This document shows positions 52,841 through 62,000 of a DNA stretch of 64,000 nt, one piece after another (positions within the stretch are counted from its first letter, which is position 1; each line of letters begins with the position of its first letter). The notes below the pieces were generated by a model that was not told the origin of the DNA, ran no database searches, and saw only the letters and a program-made list of their open reading frames with translations. The stretch is from DATKBT01 sp035546295 (GTDB lineage Bacteria; Acidobacteriota; Thermoanaerobaculia; Multivoradales; Multivoraceae): the NCBI GenBank assembly GCA_035546295.1, contig DATKBT010000167.1, positions 1-64,000 on the forward strand, given 5' to 3'. The position numbers were made by a program, and so were the translations under genes.

Positions 52841-53281
52841 CTAGATCCCCTTGAGTGAGAGATTCTCGTAGTCCTCATCGGTGAAGGGCTGCTCCTCGAG
52901 CCCGCCCACGAAGCGATCCCGGTTCCAGATCTCCAGGTGATCCAGGCTCCCGCACACCACCACTTCGCCGTTCATCTCGGCCGCCTCGCGCAGCACCGGG
53001 TTGATCACCAGGCGGCCCTGCGCATCGAGGCTCCCCTGCTGACCGAAGTAGCTCACCCGCTGGAGGTAGCGCTGGCGTGTCCGATCGGTCGACGGCAGCT
53101 CGAGCAGCCGGCTCTCGATCGACTCCCAGATCGGCAAGGGGTAGAGATAGGCCACATCCCCGCGCACCGAGGTGACGAAGACCTCGCGGCCCCAGCTCTG
53201 CTCGAGCACTCGACGGAAGTCGCTGGGCAGCTTGAGACGACCCTTGGCGTCGATCTTCGTGATGGAGCTTCCGCGGAACAT
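52841..53281 (-). CDS. mraZ: Transcriptional regulator MraZ
   Basis: 146 residues of two AbrB-like (SpoVT-AbrB) halves: FRGSSITKIDAKGRLKLPSDF and YFGQQGSLDAQGRLVINPVLREAA. MraZ forms a ring and binds direct repeats upstream of its own promoter to repress the dcw operon. ATG at 53281 matches the family start; an in-frame GTG at 53314 is the alternative. First gene of the operon; the candidate binding boxes are at 53471-53508. Confidence 0.96.
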   Translation of the reverse strand: MFRGSSITKIDAKGRLKLPSDFRRVLEQSWGREVFVTSVRGDVAYLYPLPIWESIESRLLELPSTDRTRQRYLQRVSYFGQQGSLDAQGRLVINPVLREAAEMNGEVVVCGSLDHLEIWNRDRFVGGLEEQPFTDEDYENLSLKGI

Positions 53282-53455
53282 CGGGATCTCGGCCGGTTGC
53301 CTTCCTCGCAGCACAACAGCTCCGGCGTCGCCGTCCCCGCGAGCTCGGGCCCGGCGCCGCGGGCCCCGAACCCGGGGCCACGCGACGCCTGGCCGACTCC
53401 GTGGGCCCGACTCCGCAGGGCATGGTGCACCCCCATGTGGAGAGGGTCGCCCCCG

Positions 53456-53484
53456 AGAATAGCCCTTTGGTCCACTCTTGTCTA
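53456..53484 (-). promoter_or_regulatory. mraZp: Sigma-70 promoter of the dcw operon
   Basis: On the minus strand TAGACA (53479-53484, 5 of 6 to TTGACA), a 17-base spacer and TATTCT (53456-53461, 4 of 6 with key bases). The start would be near 53449. It lies within the run of GTGG boxes, as expected for an MraZ-repressed promoter. Confidence 0.75.
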
Positions 53485-53508
53485 TTTCAGACCACTTCGC
53501 TCCACCAC
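53471..53508 (-). promoter_or_regulatory. Candidate MraZ-binding boxes
   Basis: On the minus strand GTGG pentamers occur at 53501-53505 (GTGGA), 53491-53495 (GTGGT) and 53471-53475 (GTGGA). They sit on one 10-base register with the third slot of four unmatched. Another GTGGT lies at 53504-53508. MraZ is known to bind GTGGG-type boxes repeated every 10 bases upstream of mraZ. The fifth base differs from G here. Confidence 0.6.
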
Positions 53509-53759
53509 TCGGACCCGCTGCTCCACCTCGGCGGTTAAGTTGCCTCGGGTCAGCGAGTTGAGTTCAAGTCGCCAGCCTGGACGCAACGGCCCGTGCTTCG
53601 AGAACCGGGAAAGGCTCGACGCGACGCGGCGAAGATCCCGCTGCTGCGGGGTCCCGAGCCGACCGATGGCCCTCGGTCGCCCGGCTCTCGGCTCGGCTCT
53701 CGGCTCCTCAAGCGTCTCGCCGCGGGGCGAAACGCGTTGCCCAGGTCAGACGCCGGCCC

Positions 53760-55457
53760 TCAGGCCTCGCGTGGCCTCCGGTCGGTCAGGCTGAGCAGCA
53801 GGCCGGCGACGACCACCACGACCACCCCCACGACGTTGTGCCACAGGTACGAGATCTCGGGCCTGGCGAACGCCACCCAGGAGACCGCCCCGATGCCGAC
53901 GATGAGCCCGAAGAAGGCGCCGCGCGCCGTCGATCGGCGAAAGCCGAGGGCGAGCACGAAGACGCCGAGCAGCAGACCGTAGAAGAAGGATCCGAACCGG
54001 TTGACCACCTCGATCAGCGAGCCCAACGAAACCGCGAAAGTCGCCACGAAGCAGGCGAAGAGCCCCCAGAGGAGCGTCACGACTCGTGACACCAGGAGGT
54101 ACTGGCGCTCGGTCGCCTGCGGCCTCAAGTGGCGGCGATAGAAGTCCATGACGGTCGCGGTCGAGAGCGAGTTGAGCTCGGCCGCGATGCTCGACATCGC
54201 CGCCGCGAAGATCGCCGCGATCAGCAGCCCGACCAGGCCGATCGGCATGCGGGTGGTGATGAAAGTTGGAAAGACGTAGTTGACGTCGCGATAGGTCGCG
54301 TCGCCGGTGACGTCCTTGACCAGCTCGATCGCCTCGCCGCGTACGACGCCGAGCCGGTCCTGCGCCGTCACGAACTGCGCGCGCGCCGCCTCGAGCTCGC
54401 TCTCCGCGCCCCCTCGCCGCGCCTCGCCGACCGCCGCGGCGGCCGCTCTTCGCCGCTCGAACGCGGCCTCGAACTCCTCCTCGAGCCGCTGGTACTCGCC
54501 GGCCCGCGCGCTCGAGCGCACCGCGGCCTCGTGGACCGGATTGAACAGCATGGGAGGCGCCTGGAACAGATAGAAGACGAAGACCAGGACGCCGATGAAC
54601 AGGATCACGACCTGGAGCGGAATCTTGGCGTAGGCGCTCATCATCAGCGAGGCGCGCCCCTCGTCCACCGACTTCGCCGTGAGATAGCGCTGCACCTGGC
54701 TCTGGTCGCAGCCGAAGTAGGCCAGCATCAGGAACAGCCCGCCGATCATGCCCGACCAGAAGGTGTAGGTCTCCTCCAGGTCGAAGCGGAGGTCGATCGT
54801 CTGCATCCGGCCGGTGGCGCCGGCGGCGTGCAGCGTCCCGAGGAAGTCCGTGTCCTCGGGAAGGCCCGTGATCAGGACCACGATCGCGGCGCCCACTCCG
54901 AGCAGGATGACGACCATCTGCTTGACGTCGGTCCAGGTCACCGCCTGGACGCCTCCGAGCATGGTGTAGACCGTGGTCGGGAGGCCGATCGCCAGGATTG
55001 TGAGCACCTGATTCCAGCCCAGGACGATGGACAGGATCACGGCCGGCGCGGCGACGATCACGCCGCACGAGAGCCCGCGCGAGACCAGGAACAGGAAGCT
55101 GGTCAGCGCGCGGGTCTTGGCGTCGAAGCGCCGCTCGAGGACCTCGTAGGCAGTGTAGACCCGCGCCCGGTGGAAGTACGGCACGATGGTGACCGAGAGC
55201 AGGATCATGGCCAGCGGCAGCCCGAAGTAGAACTGCACGAAGCGCATCCCGTCCTCGAAGCCCTGGCCGGTGGTGCCGACCAGGGTGATGGCGCTCATCT
55301 GGGTCGCCATCACGCTGAGTCCGACCGCCCACCACGGAAGCCGGCGATCGGCCAGGAAGTACCCCTCGAGCTTGTCGGTGGACTTCGCCCGTCGGACCCC
55401 GTCGACGACCACCCAGACCAGGTAGCCGACGACGATCAACCAGTCGAGCAGCTGCAT
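53760..55457 (-). CDS. Sodium:solute symporter (SSS family)
   Basis: 565 residues, about 13 membrane helices. SSS features: GYFLADRRLPWWAVGLSVMATQMSAITLVG near the N-terminus, YTAYEVLERRFD, TDVKQMVVI and the Na-site helix AAAMSSIAAELNSLSTATVMDFYRR. Between helices, residues about 305-385 form a long charged, alanine-rich coiled-coil insert (EYQRLEEEFEAAFERRRAAA) not usual for the family. Substrate unknown. It starts seven bases after the stop of a 38-residue membrane microprotein. Confidence 0.92.
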   Translation of the reverse strand: MQLLDWLIVVGYLVWVVVDGVRRAKSTDKLEGYFLADRRLPWWAVGLSVMATQMSAITLVGTTGQGFEDGMRFVQFYFGLPLAMILLSVTIVPYFHRARVYTAYEVLERRFDAKTRALTSFLFLVSRGLSCGVIVAAPAVILSIVLGWNQVLTILAIGLPTTVYTMLGGVQAVTWTDVKQMVVILLGVGAAIVVLITGLPEDTDFLGTLHAAGATGRMQTIDLRFDLEETYTFWSGMIGGLFLMLAYFGCDQSQVQRYLTAKSVDEGRASLMMSAYAKIPLQVVILFIGVLVFVFYLFQAPPMLFNPVHEAAVRSSARAGEYQRLEEEFEAAFERRRAAAAAVGEARRGGAESELEAARAQFVTAQDRLGVVRGEAIELVKDVTGDATYRDVNYVFPTFITTRMPIGLVGLLIAAIFAAAMSSIAAELNSLSTATVMDFYRRHLRPQATERQYLLVSRVVTLLWGLFACFVATFAVSLGSLIEVVNRFGSFFYGLLLGVFVLALGFRRSTARGAFFGLIVGIGAVSWVAFARPEISYLWHNVVGVVVVVVAGLLLSLTDRRPREA

Positions 55458-55464
55458 CGGGCGC

Positions 55465-55581
55465 TCAACCGAAGAAGTTGCTGATCAACCCGAGGGCGAC
55501 CAACACCACCGCTTCGACGAGCAGGGCGCCGGCGTAGAGCCAGGTCATCGAGCGATCGGACGAGTTGGCGGGCTCGGTCAT
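55465..55581 (-). CDS. 38-residue single-pass membrane microprotein, probable symporter accessory
   Basis: ATG at 55581, stop TGA at 55465. The product has a short polar N-terminus (MTEPANSSDRSM) and one hydrophobic helix (about residues 13-34, WLYAGALLVEAVVLVALGLI), ending SNFFG. Only seven bases separate it from the symporter gene. Some SSS transporters have very small one-helix partners encoded next to them, so an accessory subunit is the best guess. No strong ribosome binding site is seen (AAGG 12 bases upstream). Confidence 0.65.
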   Translation of the reverse strand: MTEPANSSDRSMTWLYAGALLVEAVVLVALGLISNFFG

Positions 55582-55638
55582 TGGGTCCGGCAACCTTACG
55601 CGATGCGGCCGCGCGCGGCTCGGCGCGCCGCGCTAGCG

Positions 55639-57015
55639 CTAGCGCGCTCGTGGTGGAGACCGCGCTGGCGGCTCGGCGCCGCCGCGATCTCGATCGGAAG
55701 GCAGGTCCTCCAAGGCGCGAGCGATCGCCACCGCCAGCAGCTCGTTCCCCCGCGCGTTGAGATGGCAGCAGTCGTCGACGTAGACCGTCTCGTCGACCTG
55801 CGCGAACAGGTCGGTCGCGTCGTGACAGGGGATGCCGCGCTGCCGAAGCCGCTCGCAGGCCTCTCGCATCTTCGGATAGCCGGCGACCACTCCGGGACGA
55901 TAGCGGTGGTCCTCGCGAAACGCTGTCCGCCGCTCGCGCGGCGTCAGCGGCTTCGAACCGTCGACGTACTGATTCGGCTGCAGCAGGTGGACGTACCAGA
56001 TGCCCCGCGCAGCGCACAACGCCGCCATCGACTCAGAGGCTTCGCTCCATGCGCGCACGATGACCTCCAGTTGGGCTCCCTCGCTGCGTGGAGGCCGCGG
56101 CCCCGTCGTCTGGTAGCCCTCGAGGCCGAGGTCGCGATCGAGCAGAGCGACCTGCCGGTCGGCCAGCCGGCGCTCGATCCGCTCGTCGCCCATCCTCCAG
56201 ATCCGATGCCCCAGGAAGCTGAGCGAGAGCGGCGGGCGATCGAAGGACCGCATCCAGCGCGAGCGACGCTCCTCGAGCAGTGCGAGCGTCGCGCGTTCGC
56301 GCACCAGCGAAGGCTCGAGGGCCGCGGCGCGCAGCGGCCAGTTGCGCGGGTAGAGCGGAAACACTCCCCAGCGGCTCAGCTCAGCGGGAGGCAGCGCCAC
56401 CTCGTTGAAGCCGTCGAGCTCGATCACCACGTCGAAGGAAGCGCCCAGCACCAGCAGGTAGTTGAGCGCCATCAGCTGCTGCGGTTGCTTGTAGCCGCCG
56501 GAAGCGACGGAGACGATCTCGAGCTCGCGCGAGGAGTCGCGGGCGAGGCCTTCGAGAGCCGAGCGAAGGAGGTCGCGGTGCTCGGTCGCGAGCACGTTGG
56601 CCACCGAGCCGCCGAAGACTGCGACGACCAGGGCCTCCGGACTCCTGGTCAGCAGCGACTCGACCTCCGAACCGGCGGCGATCAGATCGCCGAGCCCGCC
56701 GGCATTCGACGCCGTCTCGAGCGCTGGTTCTGGAACGTACCCCAGGAAGGGGTGCAGCACGGTCGACCCGCCGGCGCGAGACAGTCGTCGAGCCCGACGT
56801 ACGGCTGGTGCGACTCCGGCGTCGGAGCCATCGACCTGCCGCTGGCGGATCGCCTCGAGCTCACCCGGTCTCGACCAGGCACCGCTGTCGAGACGATCGA
56901 GAGCCGCCGATGCGGCCTCGAGCAGGACGAGGGCGGCGAGGCTGCCGACCAGCAGGGCGCCGACGCGGTGTGCCTTCGGTCGCCGGACTCGATCCTCCAC
57001 GGCCTCAGCCGTCAC
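55639..57015 (-). CDS. Membrane-anchored SGNH/GDSL-like hydrolase
   Basis: 458 residues, GTG start. One N-terminal membrane helix (about 17-37) then an extracytoplasmic domain. SGNH blocks: VAVFGGSVAN (nucleophile serine), SVASGGYKQPQQ (glycine block), IELDGFNE (asparagine) and DDCCHLNARGN (Asp-x-x-His pair). Such proteins are esterases or acyl-ester hydrolases, often acting on cell-surface polysaccharide. The first eleven bases overlap the parvulin gene upstream. Substrate unknown. Confidence 0.78.
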   Translation of the reverse strand: MTAEAVEDRVRRPKAHRVGALLVGSLAALVLLEAASAALDRLDSGAWSRPGELEAIRQRQVDGSDAGVAPAVRRARRLSRAGGSTVLHPFLGYVPEPALETASNAGGLGDLIAAGSEVESLLTRSPEALVVAVFGGSVANVLATEHRDLLRSALEGLARDSSRELEIVSVASGGYKQPQQLMALNYLLVLGASFDVVIELDGFNEVALPPAELSRWGVFPLYPRNWPLRAAALEPSLVRERATLALLEERRSRWMRSFDRPPLSLSFLGHRIWRMGDERIERRLADRQVALLDRDLGLEGYQTTGPRPPRSEGAQLEVIVRAWSEASESMAALCAARGIWYVHLLQPNQYVDGSKPLTPRERRTAFREDHRYRPGVVAGYPKMREACERLRQRGIPCHDATDLFAQVDETVYVDDCCHLNARGNELLAVAIARALEDLPSDRDRGGAEPPARSPPRAR

Positions 57016-58153
57016 CTTCGCTGCCGCCGTCCTCGCCCGCGCCGGCCTCTCCCGATGCGGCCGCCCGTTCGAGGATCTGAGCGCTGCCCTCGCGCACCAG
57101 CCGGCCCGACGCCGTCTGGAAGTCGCTCAGCTCGCTCGGCAGACCGCTGCCCTCGAAGTACGCCTTCTCCTCGAGCTCCTGGAGGTAGACCACGAGCTCG
57201 TCCTCGAAGCGACGCGCACGCTCGCGCTGGAGCAGCTGCGTGCGTACCTCCTCGAAGGGCCGAACCGATGCCTCCTCCACCTCGAGCAGCTCGACCACGT
57301 GGAGCCCACCGCGAGCCTCGACCGGGCTCGACACCTGGCCGGGCTCGAGCGCGAAGACCTGGTCGGCGAGCTCGGCGGAGAGATCGGGGCGCGAAACCCA
57401 CCCGACGTCGAACAGCATGGCGATCTCGGGACCGTGCTCCTGAGCCAGGGCCTCCGGATCGGCGCCTTCGCGCCAGGAGGCCGCGATCTGCTCAGCGACT
57501 TCGCGGCGCTCGCCGCCGGCGAGCTGGTTGGTGTCGAGCACGATGACTTCGCGGATCCGCCGGCGCTCGGGGACCTGGTACTCCTCCACATTCTCCTGGT
57601 ACAGATCCCGAAGATCCTCGTCCGCGACCTCGATGCGCGGGTAGAGCTCGCGCCCGGTGACCAGGCGCCAGAGCTGCTGCTCCCTCAGGTTCTCGCGGTA
57701 CTCCTCGAGCGTCAGCCCCTCGCGCGCCAGCGCCATGCGCAGCTCGCGCTCGTCCTGCAGGCCGAACTGCTCCGCCTGGGCCTGAATCTGCTCGTCGATC
57801 TCGATGTCGCTGACGGTCAGGCCGAGCTGGTCGGCTCGCGACAGGACCAGCATCTCGTCGAACATCGAGCGCAGCACCTGCCGTGGCGCATCGTCGAGCA
57901 GCTCGCGCTGGCGCTCCGTCGGCACCCCGGAGCTCGAGAGGATGTCGCGGCGCACGTTGGCGAGCTGCCGCTGGTACTCCCACAGGGTGGCGATGCGATC
58001 GTTCACGCGCAGCATGATCCGGTCGATCACCTGCCCTTCCTCACCGGCGTCCTGGGCGCGGGCCTCGGCAGCGACGCCGAGCGTGCCCAGGACGAGGCCG
58101 CCGGCGAGCGCCAGGACGACGAGCGAGCGGCGGCTGAGCGGGAGGTGTGCCAT
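57005..58153 (-). CDS. Periplasmic parvulin-type peptidyl-prolyl isomerase / SurA-like chaperone
   Basis: 382 residues. Signal peptide (about 1-34: LVVLALAGGLVLGTLGVAAEARA). SurA N-domain-like helices (about 40-165: IDRIMLRVNDRIAT, LRSMFDEMLVLSRADQLGL). One parvulin domain (about 195-295: RRIREVIVL, LFDVGWVSRPDLSAEL, VEARGGLHVVELLEV). Acidic, glycine-rich tail. It would help fold outer-membrane proteins. Follows a second parvulin-like gene by 36 bases. Confidence 0.9.
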   Translation of the reverse strand: MAHLPLSRRSLVVLALAGGLVLGTLGVAAEARAQDAGEEGQVIDRIMLRVNDRIATLWEYQRQLANVRRDILSSSGVPTERQRELLDDAPRQVLRSMFDEMLVLSRADQLGLTVSDIEIDEQIQAQAEQFGLQDERELRMALAREGLTLEEYRENLREQQLWRLVTGRELYPRIEVADEDLRDLYQENVEEYQVPERRRIREVIVLDTNQLAGGERREVAEQIAASWREGADPEALAQEHGPEIAMLFDVGWVSRPDLSAELADQVFALEPGQVSSPVEARGGLHVVELLEVEEASVRPFEEVRTQLLQRERARRFEDELVVYLQELEEKAYFEGSGLPSELSDFQTASGRLVREGSAQILERAAASGEAGAGEDGGSEGDG

Positions 58154-58189
58154 CGGGGCTCCGAGCTCGGACGGTGAGAGGTGGCCGGA

Positions 58190-59053
58190 TCAGGGGGACG
58201 AGGAGGCCGACGGAGGCTGCCGGGACGAGCGGAATTCGAACGGCAACCGCTCGGATGCGAGCACCAGATTGTATCGCTCCCGGGCTTCGGCGGCGAGCTG
58301 CGCGAGCTGCGCTCTGCGCGCCTCGGTCTCGAGTTGCTCGCGGACGTCCTCCGCGACCGCCTCGAGCGGCACGCGCTCGGCGGGCAGCCGATCCTCGACG
58401 AAGAACAGGTTGAAGCCGGTGTCGTTGGCGAGCACCTCGGTGACCGTTCCCGCAGGCGCGCCGAACACCGGCTCGACGAGCTCGGGCGGCAGGTCCTCCC
58501 TCGACAGCTCCCCCAACCAGCCCGCCCGCTCCCCGACCTCGGGAAACCTGCGCGCGACCACCTGACCGAAGGTCGCTCCCCCCTCGATCTCGGCGAGCGC
58601 CGCCTCGGCCTGCGCGTGGGTCTCGAACAGGAGCTGACGCAGACGCACCCGCTCCGGCCTCCGATAGTCGGCGGCGTTCTCGAGGTAGTGCTGGCGCACC
58701 GCCTCGTCGCTCACCGGCTCGGGCGGAAAGCGCTCGAGCAGACGCCGCACCGCGCGCGCCGGATCCGGGTCGTCGACCAGATCCAGCTCCTGCGCCCGGT
58801 GCACCAGCAGGAGCTGGTCGAGGTACTGCTCGAACAGCCCCGAAAGCGCCGGCGCCGACAGGGCGACGGTCTCGTCCCCGGTGCCGCTGCGCACCCACTG
58901 CTCGAACTCCTCGTAGGTCACTCGACGATCGTCGAAGCCAGCGACCGCCTCGGGAGGCAGCCGGGCATCCGACCCGACGCACGAACCGGTCGCGAGCGCG
59001 ATCAGCGCGATCAGGGCGAGGAGCGCCATCCCGACTCGTGCTCGCACGCTCAA
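58190..59053 (-). CDS. Exported parvulin-like foldase, possible lipoprotein
   Basis: 287 residues. The TTG at 59053 overlaps the mfd stop (TTGA) and has GAGGGGG seven bases upstream; GTG at 59047 or ATG at 59029 are possible. Hydrophobic signal (ALLALIALIALATG) ending in a cysteine (ATGSC), a loose lipobox. N-terminal helical domain, then a parvulin domain: RVRLRQLLFETHAQAEAALAEIEGGATFG, GWLGELSREDLPPEL, DTGFNLFFVEDRL. Tandem with the SurA-like gene; probably a periplasmic holdase/foldase pair. Confidence 0.85.
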   Translation of the reverse strand: MSVRARVGMALLALIALIALATGSCVGSDARLPPEAVAGFDDRRVTYEEFEQWVRSGTGDETVALSAPALSGLFEQYLDQLLLVHRAQELDLVDDPDPARAVRRLLERFPPEPVSDEAVRQHYLENAADYRRPERVRLRQLLFETHAQAEAALAEIEGGATFGQVVARRFPEVGERAGWLGELSREDLPPELVEPVFGAPAGTVTEVLANDTGFNLFFVEDRLPAERVPLEAVAEDVREQLETEARRAQLAQLAAEARERYNLVLASERLPFEFRSSRQPPSASSSP

Positions 59054-62000
59054 GAAGGCGCCCCCTCGGGCACGCCGGGACTCGCAGGATCGCGCGAGAT
59101 CGCCGCGAGCGTCTCGAGGGCGACGCTCAGGCTCTCGCCGGGAGGAACGCCCCCCAGCGTCAGGACGCCGTCGGGCGAGAAGGAGGCGTCCTCGCGCTCG
59201 GAGACCAGCCCGATCAGCACCTCGACGTCGATGCGCGCGTCGCGCCGGAGCTGAAAGACCAGCGAGCTCTTCTTGGCGCGAATCGACTGCACCCGCAGGC
59301 GCTCGGCCAGCCGCTTGAGGTCGGCCAGGCGCGCCAGAGTCGCCACGCTCTCGGGCGGCGGACCGAAGCGGTCGCGCAACTCGTCGACGATCCGCTCGCC
59401 GCTCTCGTCGCCGGCCGCGAAGCGCCGATAGATCTCCATGCGCAGGTTGGTCTCCGCGACGTACTCCTTGGGGATGGTCGCCACCACCGGCAGGTCGAGA
59501 TGCGCCGAAGGCGCCGCTTCGGTGGTCTCTCCGCGCAGCTCCCGGACGCAATCCTCCAACATCTTGAGGTAGGTCTCGATTCCGAGCTCCGCGATGTGAC
59601 CGCTCTGCTCGGCGCCCAGCAGGTTGCCGGCTCCGCGGATCTCGAGGTCGCGGGCGGCGACTCGGAAGCCCGCGCCCAGCTCGCTGAACTCGCGGATCGC
59701 CAGCAGCCGACGCCGCGCCACCTCGGTGAGGATGGTGTCCGGCGGCACCAGCAGGTAGCAGAAGGCGAGCTGATCGCTGCGCCCGACCCGGCCGCGGAGC
59801 TGATAGAGCTGGGCGAGCCCGAAGCGATCGGCGCGATGCACGATCATGGTGTTGACGTTGGGGATGTCGATGCCGTTCTCGATGATCGTGGTGGCGAGCA
59901 GCAGGTCCATCTCGCCCGCCTTGAATTCCCGCATCCGGCGCGCCAGCTCCGCCTCGTCGAGCTGTCCGTGGCCCACGGTGAGCCGCAGATCGGGCACCAG
60001 CTCGCGCAGGAAGGCGGCGATCCGCTCGATGTCCTCGACCCTGTTGTAGACGTAGTAGATCTGGCCGCCCCGCTCGCGCTCGAAGTCGATGACCTCGCGC
60101 ACCAGCTCCTCGGAGAACGGCAGGATCTTGGTCTCGACCGCCATGCGGTCCTTGGGCGGGGATTCGATCGTCGACAGGTCGCGAACGCCGGCGAGCGAGA
60201 GCTGCAGGGTGCGCGGCACCGGCGTCGCCGACATCGCCAGGACGTGGACGTTCTTGCGCAGCTCCTTGAGCTTCTCCTTCTGCCCGACGCCGAAGCGCTG
60301 CTCCTCGTCGACCACCAGCAGGCCGAGCCTGGGCAGCTCGATGTCGCGACCGAGCAACCGGTGGGTGCCGATCAGGATGTCGACCTGCCCGCGCTCGAGC
60401 CGCTCCCGGATCTCACGCACCTCCGCCGGCGAGCGGAAGCGCGAGATCATCTCGACGTTGACGGGAAAGCCCGAGAAGCGCTCGCGGAAGGTCTGCAGGT
60501 GCTGGTCGGCGAGGATGGTGGTGGGCGCCAGCACCGCCACCTGGTACCCCGACTCGACCATCTTGAAAGCGGCGCGCATCGCCACCTCGGTCTTGCCGAA
60601 GCCGACGTCGCCGACCAGCAGGCGATCCATCGGCCGCGTCTTCTCGAGGTCCTCCTTGATCGAGCGCGCCGCCGCCAGCTGGTCGTCGGTCTCGTCGTAC
60701 TCGAACGCCGCCTCGAACTGGTGCAGCCCGTCCGAGTCCGGGAGCGCCGCCGGCGCGCGCGCCAGCTCGCGCTCGGCGTACAGCTTGAGCAGGTCGACCG
60801 CCAGCTTCTGGAGAGAGCGCCTGACCCGGCTCTTCTTCTTCGCCCAGGACGAGCCGCCGAGCCGGTCCAGACGCGGCGTGGCGCCCTCGATCCCGCTGTA
60901 GCGCTGGATCTGGTCGAGCCGATCGAGCGGGAGCAGCAGCGTGCGGCCGTCGGAGTAGGTGATCTCCATCACCTCGAGCGGCGAGGCGTCGACCTCGGCC
61001 ATGCCGGCGAGCGCCGGCGGCAGGTCGGCCCCGGCGGTGCTGCGCTCGAGCGAGCGCATGCCCGTGTACTGGCCGATCCCGTGGTCCTCGTGGACGACGT
61101 ACTCGCCGACCTTGAGATCGCGCAGGCCGGAGAGGAAGGGGCGCAGCCGCTCGCTGGCGAGGACCCTGCCGCGCGACGGGAAGAGCTGCTCCTCTCCCCA
61201 CACCGACACGCCGGCGGCAGGCAGGCGGAAGCCGCGGCGCAGCTCGCCCGCGATCAGCTCGACGCCGTCGGGACCGATCGTCAGATCACGTCCGCGGAGC
61301 ACCTCGCCGAGGCGTTGATGGTGGGCGCCGGGGGAAACCAGGAAGACGCGCTCGCCGCGCTCCCGGGCGATCGCCACCTCGCGCGGGAACCGAGGGAACT
61401 GGCCCACCAGCCGCTCCGTCTCGATCGCTCCGAACGACACCGAGGCGCCGCCGTCGAGCGGCTCGCCGAGGCAGAGCTCGGCGCCGTCGATCACCGCCTG
61501 CACCTGGTGGAGCTCGAGGGTCAGCTCGCTCGGCGGCAGCGAGAGCCGCCCCTGCTCCCGTCGGCCCCTGAAGTCGCTCTCGAGCACCTCGCGGTGGTGC
61601 TTCGCCTCCTGGCGCAGCAGCTCGGGCTCGACCGCCACCACCAGCGCGCCCTCCAGCAGCGAGGCCAGATCGGTGCTCTCCCCGCCCTTCGCCTCGGGCC
61701 CGAGCGCCGGCAGATAGTTCTCCCAGCCCGGGAAGGTCTCGCCCCGCTCGAGGGCCGCGATGCGTTCGGCGGCCTCGGTGCCGTCGCGGGCGCCCGCGCG
61801 CTCACGCAGCAGCTCGGCGAGCTCCTCCGCCTGCTCCAGGCCGGCGGGCACCAGCGACATCGGCAGCACCCGCAGCCGCTCGAGCTCCTCGGCCGAGCGT
61901 TGGCTCACCGGGTCGAACCGGCGCAGGCTCTCGACCACGTCGCCGAACAGGTCGAGCCGCACCGGGCGGGGCTCGCCCGGCGGGTAGAGGTCGAAGACGC

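Larger units (their letters stand above)
53282..53759. other. dcw leader and upstream region
   Basis: No gene is supported. From the promoter near 53456 a leader of about 168 bases runs to mraZ, GC-rich with several short inverted repeats (for example CGGGTTCGGGGCCCG). The part beyond 53530, next to the symporter stop, shows nothing recognisable. Confidence 0.5.
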
